A stretch of DNA of 64,000 bases from positions 25,478,744-25,542,743 of the forward strand of contig NC_059349.1 in NCBI RefSeq assembly GCF_019703515.2, given 5' to 3'. A model generated the notes under the pieces. The model was not told the DNA's origin. It ran no database searches and saw nothing but the letters and a program-made list of their open reading frames with translations. Positions 13,301-22,849 of this stretch are shown in pieces (the stretch's first letter is position 1; each line of letters opens with the position of its first letter). Source of the DNA: Myxocyprinus asiaticus. Its lineage: Eukaryota; Chordata; Actinopteri; Cypriniformes; Catostomidae. The translations under genes and the position numbers were made by a program.

Positions 13301-16300
13301 AACGATGGACGCCCAGCACTGAATCAGCCCAAGCAGCCGGAAGAGGGATAAAGAGGAGCTGGAGACGCCAGTTCAGGAGAGAGAGAGACAAACGAAGCAG
13401 TCTTGTGTGTGTGTGTTTTGTGTTATGCTGGAAAGCAGTTTTATGTTGTGTTTTGTTCATTTGTTTATTAAAAGTTTATGTTGACTGCTCTTCCGATTCC
13501 CACCTCCTCCTCGCCCATCGTGTGAATCCGTTACATTGGTGCCGAAACCCGGGAAGGAGGAGGGATGCGCTGTCGGAAAGCCCTCGACGCCGAGGAGGTA
13601 TGGTCCGGTGGTACTGCAGCGGTTTGCCAGAAGGCGGAGGAGCCTGCTGCCGTCAGCCAGGAGACGAAGGAGCCACTGCTGTCCACCGGGAAGTGGAGGA
13701 GCAGCTGACGTCTGCCGGGAGGCGAGGTCCAGGTGCCATCGCCCGGCGTCACAGAGGACCGCTGCACAGCTGGTTGAGGACCAGTCAACAGCATGTTCAG
13801 GGACCGGCGAGCCAGTTTTCTTTCTCTCTCTCTCTCTCTCTTTCTCACTCACTCACTCACTCACTCACCTCACTTACTCACTCACTCACTCTTTCCCTCC
13901 CCTCATCCTACTCAGATTCCCAGGAGGCGGGGAAGACCAGCCAGCGGAAGGACGGCCGAAAGGGCAACACGTCCCCTCCAGGAAGGGGGGGGGTGAGTAA
14001 GTTAGGCTGGAGGTTTCCCCGGCCTGAATAGGGCGTTGGGGGTATGTGACGAGGAGGAGGGTGTGACCGGGCCGTAATGATGGACGCCCGGCGCTGAATC
14101 AGCCCAATCAGCCAGGAGAGGGATAAAGAGGAGCCGAGGATGCCAGTTCGGGAGAAAGAGAGACGCATGCAGCAGTCTTGTGTGTGTGTTTTGTGTTAAG
14201 CTGGAAAGCAGTTTTATGTTGTGTTTTGTTCATTTGTTTATTAAAAGTTTACGTTGACTGCTCAGCTGGGTCCGCTGCCTCCTTGCCCATCATGTGAATC
14301 CATTACAGTAAAGTTTAGAATTTAAAAAAGCATTTACATTAACTCTTCTGTTAAAACTCATGTATTATTTGAGCTGTAAAGTTCTTTAAATCATTTATTT
14401 ATTTTATTTTTTTTTTTACAGTCATTTTAGGGTTTGTTGGCTATAACAAATAGGCTATAACTTTACACAGAAAAGGTTAGTAAGTGATTTTATCACACTA
14501 AAATCATGTTAACATGCATATTGTTTGTCTTGTGTCTATACTTTTGAAACTGTGAGTATTTTAATGTTAAAAAATTGACCCCCATTCACTTCCATTGTAA
14601 GTGCCTCACTGTAACCCAGATTTAAGCTTTTTTTAAAGAAAAGGACGGACGAGTCAAAATAAATTTTTGTGGTAATCAACATTATGCCAAAAATGCTGTT
14701 GATTGAGCTTAACTGGTATTGAACCCGGAATATTCCTTCAAGTCCAAGTTATTAGAGAAGTCATAACACGCACCTGTTCAACTGTAGCTCTGTCTGACTT
14801 GTCCTTTATTCGAAACCTGCACAGAAAAAAATGGGGATTTTATTATCAAAAGGATGAGAATTTTTAAGGTTTAAAACCTTAAACATTAATGAAAATCATA
14901 TCTAAGAGGTTATGAGAAAGATTACATACGTGTCTGCTTCCCTCTGTTTTTGCATCACAGTGACTTTATTGATTACAGAATCTGCATAGCTCAATTTATC
15001 TGTGAAACAAAACAAACAGACTTAAGACTGAGAATGACACAGAATATATTTTTCTACATTCCAAGTTCCAATAAGTATATTAAATCTTCTGTATACTATA
15101 CATGTAAAAGGAAATAGTTCACCCAAAAATAAAAATTCTGTCATCATTTACTCACGCTCCAAACATGTATGACTTTCTTTTTTCTGTGGAACACAAAAGC
15201 AGATGTTAAGTTGAATGTTAGTCTCAGTCATCATCCACTTCCACTGTATGAAAAAAAAGATGCGATACAAAATAAATGGTGACTGAGACTAACACAATGC
15301 AAAATATCTGCTTTTGTGTTACATGGAAGAAAGTAAGTCATACGTGTTTGGAGTGCGAGGAAATGATGACAGAATTTTCATTTTTGGCTGAACAGTACCT
15401 TAAAACCTTGCCTTCATTTCACTGATGCTTTAATTTGTTGGCAAGGATAAAAAAAGTATAGTGGGCTCACCAAGGTTTATTTTGTTTTCAAATTTTCTCA
15501 GGACCTTGTCTGACGGAGTCGACATTTTCAAGGACTTATTATGAGAACTTTGACGATTAGCCTGGTTATGAAAAAAGAAACAGAACAGACACATAATGAA
15601 ACATACTGTTATCTCATCATATACTGTACATTCAACACAATCTGTCACAATTTCTAGAAACAAAAGGTTGCTGACAATAGTCAGCCATTATAATTTCAAT
15701 CACCCTTTTGTGGTCATCATCACCCTTTTGTGTTGTGTTCAGTGAATACCTGCTGAGTATTCCCTGTTCTCATTGCAGTGTAGCGCTTGGTGAAGTCTCC
15801 TCCTGATTCATTCCAATCCCATTCATCATCCTCTTCATCATCATCATCATCATCATAGTCCTCCTCGTTTTTGTCTTGTTTATCAGAGTGTAAAGTAACT
15901 TCATTGAGTCGGTTCTCCAGCGAAGGCTTGTCAGGGATGTGGCTGATTTCAGACTCGCTGTGAAATATCATATTTCTTTCATGTAAAAACAAGGTTAATT
16001 TAAAGGTATCATTCACCCAAAAATGAAAATTATCTCATAATTTACTCACCCTCATGTGATCCCAGATGTGTCTGACTTTCTTTCTTTTGCTGAACACAAA
16101 CGAAGATTTTTGGAAGAATATCTCAGCTTTGTAGGTCCATAACCAGAACTTTGAAGGTCCAAAAAGCATATAAAAAGCAGCATAAAAGTGATTAATATGA
16201 CACCAGTGGTTAAATCAATATCTTCAGAAGCGATATGATACATGTGGGTGAGAAACAGATCAATATTTAAGTCCTTTTTTTACTATAAATCTTCACTTTT

Positions 16301-17974
16301 TACTCACATTCTTCTTTTTTTTTTGTCAATTCACATTCTTTGTGCATATTTTTTCACCACCTGCTCGGCTGGGAGGAGGATTTATAGTTATTAAAAAAAA
16401 AAAAAAAAAAAAAAGGGACATAAATATGGATCTGTTTTTCACCCACACTTCAAACTGCTTCTGAAGATATGGATTTAACCACTGGAATCTTTTACGTTGC
16501 CTTTATATGCTTTTTGGACCTACAAAGTTCTGATCACCATTTACTTGCATTGTATGGACCTACAGAGCTGAGATTTTTTTTCTTTCTTTTTTTTTCTCAT
16601 TTGTGTTCAGAAAGTCATACACATCTGGCATGGCATGAGGGTGAGTAAATGATTAGAGAATTTTAATTTTTAGGTGAACTATCCCTTTAACGAACACTAA
16701 TTTCAAGTACTCTTGACGTTAGCAAGTGAAATAAGCGGAATGATATTTAATAAGTGGCAGTTTAAATATTATTTCTTAATCTGCCTTGGATGGACCGAAA
16801 GTTTGTAAGAGTTTGATAAAATTATATAATCCGTTTTTTTTAATTATTTATTTATTTTATTAAAGTTCTTTCAGCATATTACAATAAGAAGACGACGACA
16901 TGTTGTTGATACAACAATTATCAATTGAAGGAATAACATGGAAAAAATAAAATAAAAAAACATATCAGACAGGAAAGGAAAAAATAGAGAGAAAAAAATA
17001 AAAAAGAGGGCATTAAAGAAAATAATAATCTATACATCTATTAAGGTAAAGAATATAAAGGCAGTGCAAATTGTAATTATTCTAAGTGCTTTTTTGTTAA
17101 TAGAGAGTGATATCGTATTCAAATAATGTTTCATCTCTTTTAAAAATACAGAAAATTTGTTTGAAAATGTGCTTGTATGAATGTAAAATTTACATAAGAA
17201 GCTAATTAAATTTATAGTAAAGCAAGCACTTTCTTTTTTTGGGATCAGACATAAAATACCCAAAGATAGCATTTTTAAATTGCATTGAAAATCCTTGCAA
17301 GATATTATTCGTAATAAACAAACTAATATCTTCCCAAAGTTGACCAAAATAAATGGAAAAGAGTTTCAGTGTAGTTCTGGCAAAAGGAACATTTTGTGTC
17401 AATGTCAGTTCTAAATGTAAACAAATAATAATAATCTGACAGGGTAAAACTTATGGATCAACTTAAAAGATATTTCTTTTGCTTTATTAGTGAGGGAAAA
17501 AATGTTGCTGCATGGACCAATTTTTTTTATTCAATTTAAACTATCAAATAGGTTACACCAATATGAAATTACAGGTGGGACAGAAATAAGGTTCTCAATG
17601 AATAAAATTCTTACTTTATGGTTTCTCCCTTTGGTTTCAGTATAGCAGATGTTCCTGTGGTTCAGGAAAGGAAGCTATTGACATATATAGGGGCTATTAT
17701 TTTTAAAACGCATACAAATACCAGATGGATTAGCTCCCATAACTGTAGCAGATTCTTTAGGAGTTACTGGTATATTATACTCTGAAAGAAACCTCTGGCA
17801 GAAATATGTAAAATCAGGTCAAATATTTTGTGTCGTCACATGTGAATGTAGAAGGACTCTCATAGTCAGCGAATTTCTAAATATGTTACACAAAACAATT
17901 AATGAAAGTCAAGTTTCATACCTCCCTGTTTCGTCCGCGTCATCAAACTGCCCTGGTACAACCTGAGACATCAT
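7345..17974 (-). CDS. riok1: RIO kinase 1 (serine/threonine-protein kinase RIO1)
   Basis: Seventeen coding exons: 17922-17974, 15750-15957, 15471-15561, 14930-14999, 14774-14816, 12921-13013, 12681-12793, 12515-12595, 10747-10833, 10518-10655, 10259-10362, 10040-10146, 9355-9420, 8732-8851, 8585-8638, 7548-7688 and 7345-7455. They sum to 1680 nt, 559 aa (human RIOK1 is 568). The N-terminus has an acidic Asp/Glu run and [18 protein letters not shown]. The RIO domain shows the phosphate-binding loop STGKEANVYHA (about 182-192), the ATP-binding lysine in AIKIYK (K203), the catalytic HADLSEFN (D319) and the metal-binding [13 protein letters not shown] (D336). The C-terminus is acidic, then ends in a Lys/Arg-rich tail. 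By family knowledge it is an atypical kinase/ATPase acting on late pre-40S ribosomes in the cytoplasm. All boundaries are GT-AG except the donor after 12921, which is GC. The start [14 protein letters not shown] matches family N-termini. Confidence 0.97.
7928..8536. repeat. palindromic repeat, ATTCCGGGTTCAATACAAG family, full copy
   Basis: The left arm contains TGTGGCATAATGTTGATTAC and GTGAGGCACTTATAATGG. The right arm is its rough reverse complement (CCATTGTAAGTGCCTCAC, then GTGGTAATCAACATTTGG). The copy fills most of the riok1 intron between exons 15 and 16. Other copies: 13099-14742 (interrupted) and 51985-52245 (half). Confidence 0.7.
8938..9325. repeat. decayed repeat related to the GGGGCCGTTC element
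   Basis: The left end GGGGCCATTCACACCAAATGG resembles the terminal repeat at 1724. On the minus strand, GTGTCTCGAGACACG and GCGCTAAAAAGTAGA match features just inside the element at 1724-1810. It lies in the riok1 intron between exons 13 and 14 and is too diverged for firm ends. Confidence 0.45.
9486..9916 (+). mobile_element. tRNA-derived SINE with a 15-bp target-site duplication
   Basis: The head resembles a tRNA: a box-A-like GGGTAGCTCAGCGAGG and a box-B-like AGTTCGAATCTAGG. A conserved body follows (GGGAGGGTAGAGTCACATGG and GGAATTGGGCATTCCAAATT), then an A-rich tail. It is flanked by exact AACAATACCAGAGCA copies at 9471-9485 and 9917-9931. It sits in the riok1 intron between exons 12 and 13. 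The same family occurs at 35461, 42015 and, truncated, at 57765. Confidence 0.88.
10881..12434 (+). mobile_element. Tc1-like DNA transposon, inactive
   Basis: Terminal inverted repeats start CAGTTGTGCTCAAAAGTTTG and end TTTGAGCACAAGTG. They are flanked by TA at 10879-10880 and 12435-12436, the Tc1/mariner duplication. The element is 1554 bp and lies in riok1 intron 8, antisense to the host gene. The transposase inside is broken (see the pseudogene entry). Confidence 0.93.
11225..12192 (+). pseudogene. Tc1-like transposase, frameshifted
   Basis: The N-terminal half is open from 11225 to 11671 and encodes a paired-like helix-turn-helix region ([19 protein letters not shown], then [20 protein letters not shown]). 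The reading then shifts to another frame: [14 protein letters not shown], the first part of the DDE catalytic core, lies at about 11659-11720, and [10 protein letters not shown] follows near 11787. Stops and further shifts break the rest. It cannot make a working transposase. Confidence 0.88.
13270..14307 (+). mobile_element. TRIM-like miniature LTR retrotransposon
   Basis: Two direct repeats of about 265 bp, 13270-13535 and 14045-14307, both start TGTGACGAGGAGGAGGGTGT and end near CCATTACA or CCGTTACA (5'-TG...CA-3'). Directly after the first is TGGTGCCGAAACCCGGGA (13537-13554), complementary to the 3' end of tRNA-Phe plus CCA, a standard primer-binding site. The internal region is only 509 bp and has no gag or pol. 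The flanks GTGAA (13265-13269) and GTAAA (14308-14312) look like a 5-bp duplication with one mutation. Confidence 0.85.
13815..13900. repeat. CT and CTCA microsatellite inside the LTR element
   Basis: TCTCTCTC then CACTCACTCACT tandem units in the short internal region. The long ORFs here on both strands are produced by the simple repeat. Confidence 0.8.
15105..15402. repeat. hairpin repeat, short form (AGTTCACCC family)
   Basis: AATAGTTCACCCAAAAAT at the left pairs with the right arm ending GACAGAATTTTCATTTTTGG. The loop side holds GTGTTAGTCTCAGTCA and its mate GACTGAGACTAAC. It lies in riok1 intron 3. Confidence 0.75.
16004..16692. repeat. hairpin repeat, long form
   Basis: Left end TCACCCAAAAATGAAAATTA, right end AATTTTTAGGTGAACTATCCC. 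Inner arms carry ATATCTTCAGAAGCGATATG and, near the centre, AAGTCCTTTTTTTACTAT against a poly-A stretch. It starts only 47 bp upstream of riok1 exon 2, so it lies against that exon's acceptor side. Confidence 0.75.
16860..17880 (-). pseudogene. LINE-1-like ORF2 C-terminal fragment
   Basis: Read on the minus strand, broken frames encode a reverse-transcriptase-type C-terminus, including [16 protein letters not shown] (zinc-binding CxxC motif, about 17340-17390) and, upstream, [19 protein letters not shown]. It has multiple stops, is 5' truncated and lies in riok1 intron 1. It is homologous to the plus-strand fragment at 19440-20240 (PVTPREF..., CSFCSLHLETLPHIFW). Confidence 0.75.
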
Positions 17975-18470
17975 GGTACACAAATTCAAATGTCCGGAAA
18001 AAAGAAACGTGGCTGAACCCTTTAAAATATAGCTTGACTAACAGGTAATATCAACACACGCTCAGAAACCAACAGCAGGCAGGCCATGCACACTCTTTTC
18101 CGGGCAACATGGGTAAGGGTGCCGAGAAGGCACAAAGGCAGATTCCGCGAAGCAAAATAAGCGAGAAGATACAGTATAGCTCACAGCAGGGCTGTGCACA
18201 TTTCAGAATTAACTTTCAGTTCATGAGTTGGAATTCGAATTGAATTTGCTAATTGAAATGAAAGGAAGTGAAATTTACTGAATTACAATTCAAAGAAATT
18301 CAACACAGTTTCACACTACACAATTTCATTAGACCAAGACACATTTTGTGACACCGAGGTAAAGACAGTTTCAGGTTGGATATTCGACAGATATTCACCT
18401 GTAGTTTTCCTTGTGTCCACACAACAGCATTTAGGGACTGTCAACATAGTGACAAATCTAATTTTCAAAT
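17975..18470. promoter_or_regulatory. riok1 upstream region, likely promoter
   Basis: The 150 bp upstream of the riok1 start contain CpGs and GC-rich motifs (TTTTCCGGGCAACATGGGTAAG, split around 18101). On the plus strand an ATG is followed directly by a strong donor-like GGTAAG. This could reflect a divergent transcript, but no protein family is recognisable. The rest is AT-rich with short tandem AATTGAATTT-like stretches. Confidence 0.35.
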
Positions 18471-19420
18471 TTCAGTAGCTCTTTACCCATTACACCAAAA
18501 ACTTTCAAAACTGGTTCTAGCTGACCCAATGGAAGATACACATATTGCACACACTTTGTTTTTGTAGATGTACATCTTGCACTATTTTAAATTATTTATT
18601 AAAATGTGTTAAATCCAATAGCTCCTTGGTCATGTGACCTACAACCCTCAAACTACTTTAAGAACATCCACTCACTAGCCTTAAATATTGCACACCGTTT
18701 TGTTTGTCCATTTTCATCTCAATTGATTTGTTGCAAATTTCTATAACTCTCTGGCCATGTGACCTACTGACCTCAACCAAGGTGCAAAATGTCCACTGAC
18801 TACCCTTCTATATTTCACACCCTTTCGTTTGTGCATTTTCATCTCACATGATTTTATATTATTTTTTTAACATTCTAATTTCAATAGCTCTTTGGTCATG
18901 TGACCTACTGAAGTCAACCAAGGTGCAAAATGTCCACTGAATAAGGTGCAAAATGTCCTTCTATATTACATACCCTTCATTTTGTCCATTTTAATCTCAC
19001 ATGATTTTTTATTTTATTTAGAATTTCAATAGCTCCTTGGTCATTTGACCTACTGACCTCAAACAAGGGTCAGAATGTTCATTGACTACCCTTCTATATT
19101 GCACACACTTTAATGTTACCATTAATAATTTTTATGTAGTTGTGTGGGACAACCATATGTTCATTTCATACCTATGAATTCAGAGTTCAACAAAGCCAAC
19201 AACTGCTCCATGTGTGCCTCTGATAAAGAACCTGGAAGTAGCCCAAAGACTGACAGTGGACATTCTGACCCTTGTTAAAAATATTCATGTAAAATCACTT
19301 CGGATGAAAATGGACAATCTAAAGGGTGTTCAATATAGAAGGGTAATCAATTAACATTCTGACCCTTGTTTGAATTCAGTAGGTCACATGACCAAGGAGC
19401 TATTGAAATTAGAACGTTAA
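18470..19420. repeat. diverged tandem units with an inverted terminal copy
   Basis: A unit of about 125-146 bp containing CAATAGCTCCTTGGTCATGT and CTACCCTTCTATATTGCACA recurs at about 18474, 18617, 18742, 18883 and 19029. A reverse-oriented copy (GGTCACATGACCAAGGAGCT) ends at about 19410. No ORF. It may be a foldback element or the end of a larger decayed DNA transposon. Confidence 0.65.
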
Positions 19421-19439
19421 AAAAAAATAATGTATTTTT

Positions 19440-20240
19440 TACCAACTTGGGGGCCTTACTTTTTTATTAATATGTGATTATAAGATACCAGTGAAATTAT
19501 CTGCCTTTCATGCATAAGCTTTATTGGCTTGGAAGCTGATCTACAAGCACAATGTTTCTCCGTGACGTTATTTTATTTGGAATAACCGTTGTATTTTGTA
19601 TAAGCACAAAAGTATTTTTTTTAAAAGCTGGTTTGATAGAGGTATAGTTTTAGTCCGTCAGTTGTTTAAATCTCAGGGATACCTTATGAACTATGACGAA
19701 TTTCTTTTGCACTTTAATCTTCCTGTGACTCCCAGGGAATTCTCTCTTGTATTTTATGCCATTAATTCTGGGGTAATTTCTTTATGTAGAGAAGTAATGA
19801 AGCCGACTGATATGCCCATAATTAACCCTACTGATACAGTATGTGGTAAAAATTGTTTTTTACAATCCAAAAACAACTATAAATCTAATAATTCTTTGTT
19901 TTTAAAGGAGGTTGCCACCACGTCTTACACTACTGCCAAATTTGTTAATGACCTTCATTGGAAAAGTGTTTGGTTATTGCCTCATAAGTTTTTTTTTGCT
20001 ACAAATAAGGTAAAATTAATTTATTTTAGGATAACTCACAAATGTTTTCTTTTTAAGTTTAAGAAAGACATCGATGTTAACTGCTCTTTTTGCTCTTTGC
20101 ACTTAGAAACATTGCCCCACATTTTCTGGTATTGTAGTTATGTGAAAAAGTTATGGAAAGATGTGTCTACGTTTATTAATGGAAAGATACTCTTTAATTT
20201 TGATTTGCATTTTAAAAATGTAATTTTGGTTATTTAAAGT
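19440..20240 (+). pseudogene. LINE-1-like ORF2 C-terminal fragment
   Basis: In one frame the sequence encodes AWKLIYKHN..., then an open 213-aa stretch (19596-20237) with LPVTPREFSLVFYAINSG, ITHKCFLFKFKKDIDVNCSF and CSLHLETLPHIFWYCSYVKK. This is the zinc-binding region found at the end of L1-like ORF2 proteins. At least two stops, one apparently a CGA to TGA change, interrupt the part before 19596, so the listed ATG is not a real start. It is a truncated, dead copy between riok1 and rreb1. Confidence 0.8.
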
Positions 20241-20334
20241 ATGACAACAGTGTCAATAGTGAAGCTTACTGAATCTAAATACTTACTGAATTCATCTATT
20301 TATTTTATTAGTCAAATTTCACATTCATAAATGT

Positions 20335-21215
20335 TATATATATATATAGTAACGGAGTAACGGAATACATGTAACGGGAATACGTATTTAAAATACAAAA
20401 TATAAGTAACTGTGTTCCACTGCAGTTACAATTTAAATAATTGGTCATTAGAATACATTTACATTCAAAAAGTATTTTAATTACTGAATAGATTACTTTG
20501 CATTTTATTGTCATTTGTTTCATTTAATATTTAGTCCTTTCAGATGGAAAACATTTATACATATAAATGATGCGATCCAAAGTGCATTTGAACAGCAGTG
20601 AAACACTTTCTTATGATGTGTTACATTCATACAAGCAGACAGAGAAGTAAGTTTGAAGTAAGTTTGGAGTAGAAGAAATAGAAATAAACCTTGTGTAAAT
20701 TGTCAGCTTTACGCTAAGTTAAAATTATATTTCTAGCCATTTTACATGCACATGTTACCAGGCACGATCATATTTTTTTATCAAGAAAATTCACGTTGGA
20801 TCATAATTTCTTTTTTTCTAGTAAGACCTTTGATATTAGGGCAAAAATCATATTCTTGATAATAATTTTTGTATTGTTTTCCTGTAAAAATATCTGAAAA
20901 TCCTTAAAACAAGATCAATTTGATTGATCTTGTTTTAGAAACAACACTGCATAAGATATTTAGGTTTTTCAGAGAATGTATTTTTAACGTGTATTTTGTC
21001 TTACTGTACTGGCAGAGTTTTTAATAGTCAAAACAAGTGAAAAAATCTACCAGTGCTGAAGAAGTAATACAAAGTATTTAGAATACGTTACTGACCTTGA
21101 ATAATCTAATGGAATATGTTACAAATGACATTTTACAGCATGTATTCTGTAATCTGTAGTGGAATACATTTCAAAAGTAACCCTCCCAACCCTGTATATA
21201 TATATATATATGAAG
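20335..21215. repeat. AT-rich dispersed repeat with a perfect 13-bp stem-loop
   Basis: The tract starts and ends with TATATA runs (20336-20349 and 21197-21212). It contains AATACGT/GGAATACGTAT-type motifs at both ends (GTAACGGAATACATGTAACG at the left; GGAATATGTTACAAATGACA at the right). An exact inverted repeat AAAACAAGATCAA / TTGATCTTGTTTT lies at 20906-20918 and 20924-20936. No ORF. It is probably a non-autonomous DNA element. Confidence 0.55.
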
Positions 21216-22330
21216 TACTGAAGAAATACATTTTTTTTAAAATCTAATCTTAAAGTCAGAATCGAAGCCTGAGTTGACAGAGAAAGTTGATGAGCTGCAT
21301 CATAGTACCAATTAAGCCTGATTGGATTGGATTGAATTTGTCAACCTGAAACCAATCCTGAAACCCTGAGTTCCTTCAGCGACCTTCATGGTACAGGCCT
21401 AACAAGTTACTTACCATGACAACAAAGTCAACAACAACAATGTAAATAAAACCATGCAAACGGACAAACAATGCAACCATATTATCCATTTCCCAGTGCA
21501 TGCTGGGAAGAGGATAAATGGGACTGAACCACAAAAACATTTTGTGTAGGCCAATTTGAACTCTCATTACTTGTGTTCCTGAAAGCTGCTAAGTCAAAAA
21601 AGCTACAGTAATCAAGTAAATGTTTTAATGTTTTTTTTTAGCATTGTTTACTTGTTCTAAGAATATTTTTATTACAGTGAAATGATTCTGGAAATATCCT
21701 ATTTGTTATGCACACTGTATGATAATAGAATAAAATGTTTCATTTTATACTAAAAATATAAAAATAAAATGTATTATTAAAAAAATTAATTTAAAAACAG
21801 TGCACAAACTGAATAGTGCACAAGCCTGGCTCACAGAACGGCCAAAATACAAATCCATTAGAAACTAATATTATCACAAAATTAACAATATATCTCCTGA
21901 CTTCAATGACTGTACCCCCAAAACACACACACACACACACAAAACATTTTTATTCTAAGTGAAAAAGAACAATGTGGAAATATATCTGCAAGATTTGTCG
22001 TATCCTGTAATAACCTGATGGACAACAAGAGCTAAAAGAATACATTAATTTTTATGACACTAATCTCCCTGACTTCCAGCCCCTACCCCTGTTACCAAGA
22101 ATATATATAATTTTGCATAAATGCTGCACTGTTTATTTTTATAAATTTCTTTCTTTACAGCTATTACTGTTTTCATGTTCTAGTACATGTAAAATTTTTG
22201 TTATTCTTGACCTTTTGGAGCATATCCTTGTTATTTTTCTATGTAATAACTTTGTCAATACAAAATTACTATGTCATGCCAGTAACATTTTTGTTTTTTT
22301 AAAGTAAAAAAAAAAAAAAAAAAAAGATAG
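21216..22330. other. AT-rich intergenic stretch, nothing recognised
   Basis: No conserved ORF or RNA gene is seen. A CA run at 21926-21942 and a poly-A tract at 22306-22325 are the only clear features. Confidence 0.5.
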
Positions 22331-22334
22331 TTGC

Positions 22335-22660
22335 AGGTCGAGCTCCAAAAAGGGGTGGGAGATCCTTTAAAGAGTAACCCCGCCCCTTTAGCAGTTTCCC
22401 CGCCTTCTTTTGGAGTTTCCACCCACATTTGGAGATCTCCGGCTGCAGGAGAATATAGCTGCAGGCATTGCTCCAAAAAGGGGCGGGAGCTCCAAACCAC
22501 CATTATTACCTTAATATGGCCCTGGGGAGCCCCTAACCTAAGCCTTTCCCGAACCTTAACTGTGAGTGGAAGTGACGCCCCCTTTTGGAGTTAGAGCAAC
22601 CCCCTTTTAAAATAGTAACCATGCCCCCACTTGGAGGTCTCTGGCCTACAGCTATACCTA
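22335..22660. repeat. GC-rich repeat with CTCCAAAAAGGGG direct units
   Basis: CTCCAAAAAGGGGTGGGAG (about 22343) and CTCCAAAAAGGGGCGGGAG (about 22471) are near-identical direct copies. Opposite-sense CCCCTTTTGGAGTTA motifs follow (22579-22605). It is much more GC-rich than its surroundings. No ORF is supported. It is likely a small dispersed element next to the rreb1 3' end. Confidence 0.5.
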
Positions 22661-22849
22661 CTTGTGCTGCAGGGTAGTCCTGGGTGGCATGTAACTGAAA
22701 CACCACACTAATGAACAAACACATTCAATTTAACAGTTTTTTATTTTATTTTTTAATAATAATAATAACAATATAATCAAAATGGAAAAAACTTCACAAA
22801 GGATTTAATGGAAAAAAAAACATCATTTCTCACTCTTTCTTAGTGTACA

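Larger units (their letters stand above)
13099..14742. repeat. palindromic repeat (ATTCCGGGTTCAATACAAG family) split by an LTR element
   Basis: The left arm runs 13099-13269 (AATATTCCGGGTTCAATACA) and the right arm 14308-14742 (ends GAACCCGGAATATTCC). The missing middle is replaced by the LTR element at 13270-14307. The reverse complement of the intact copy at 7928-8536 runs across the insertion point. The repeat lies in riok1 intron 5. Confidence 0.8.

Noticed and set aside
13405..14031. 208-aa, 154-aa and 131-aa overlapping frames on both strands
   Set aside because: They lie across an LTR boundary, primer site and CT/CTCA microsatellite of the TRIM-like element; three mutually overlapping frames of similar length cannot all be genes and none resembles gag.
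18600..19100. CRISPR-like regular spacing
   Set aside because: Units are 125-146 bp, diverged, with no constant short repeat and unique spacer pattern, and the genome is animal.
19596..20237. 213-aa open frame as an independent gene
   Set aside because: The coding similarity continues upstream of the ATG through stop codons, and the protein is the zinc-binding tail of an L1-like ORF2.
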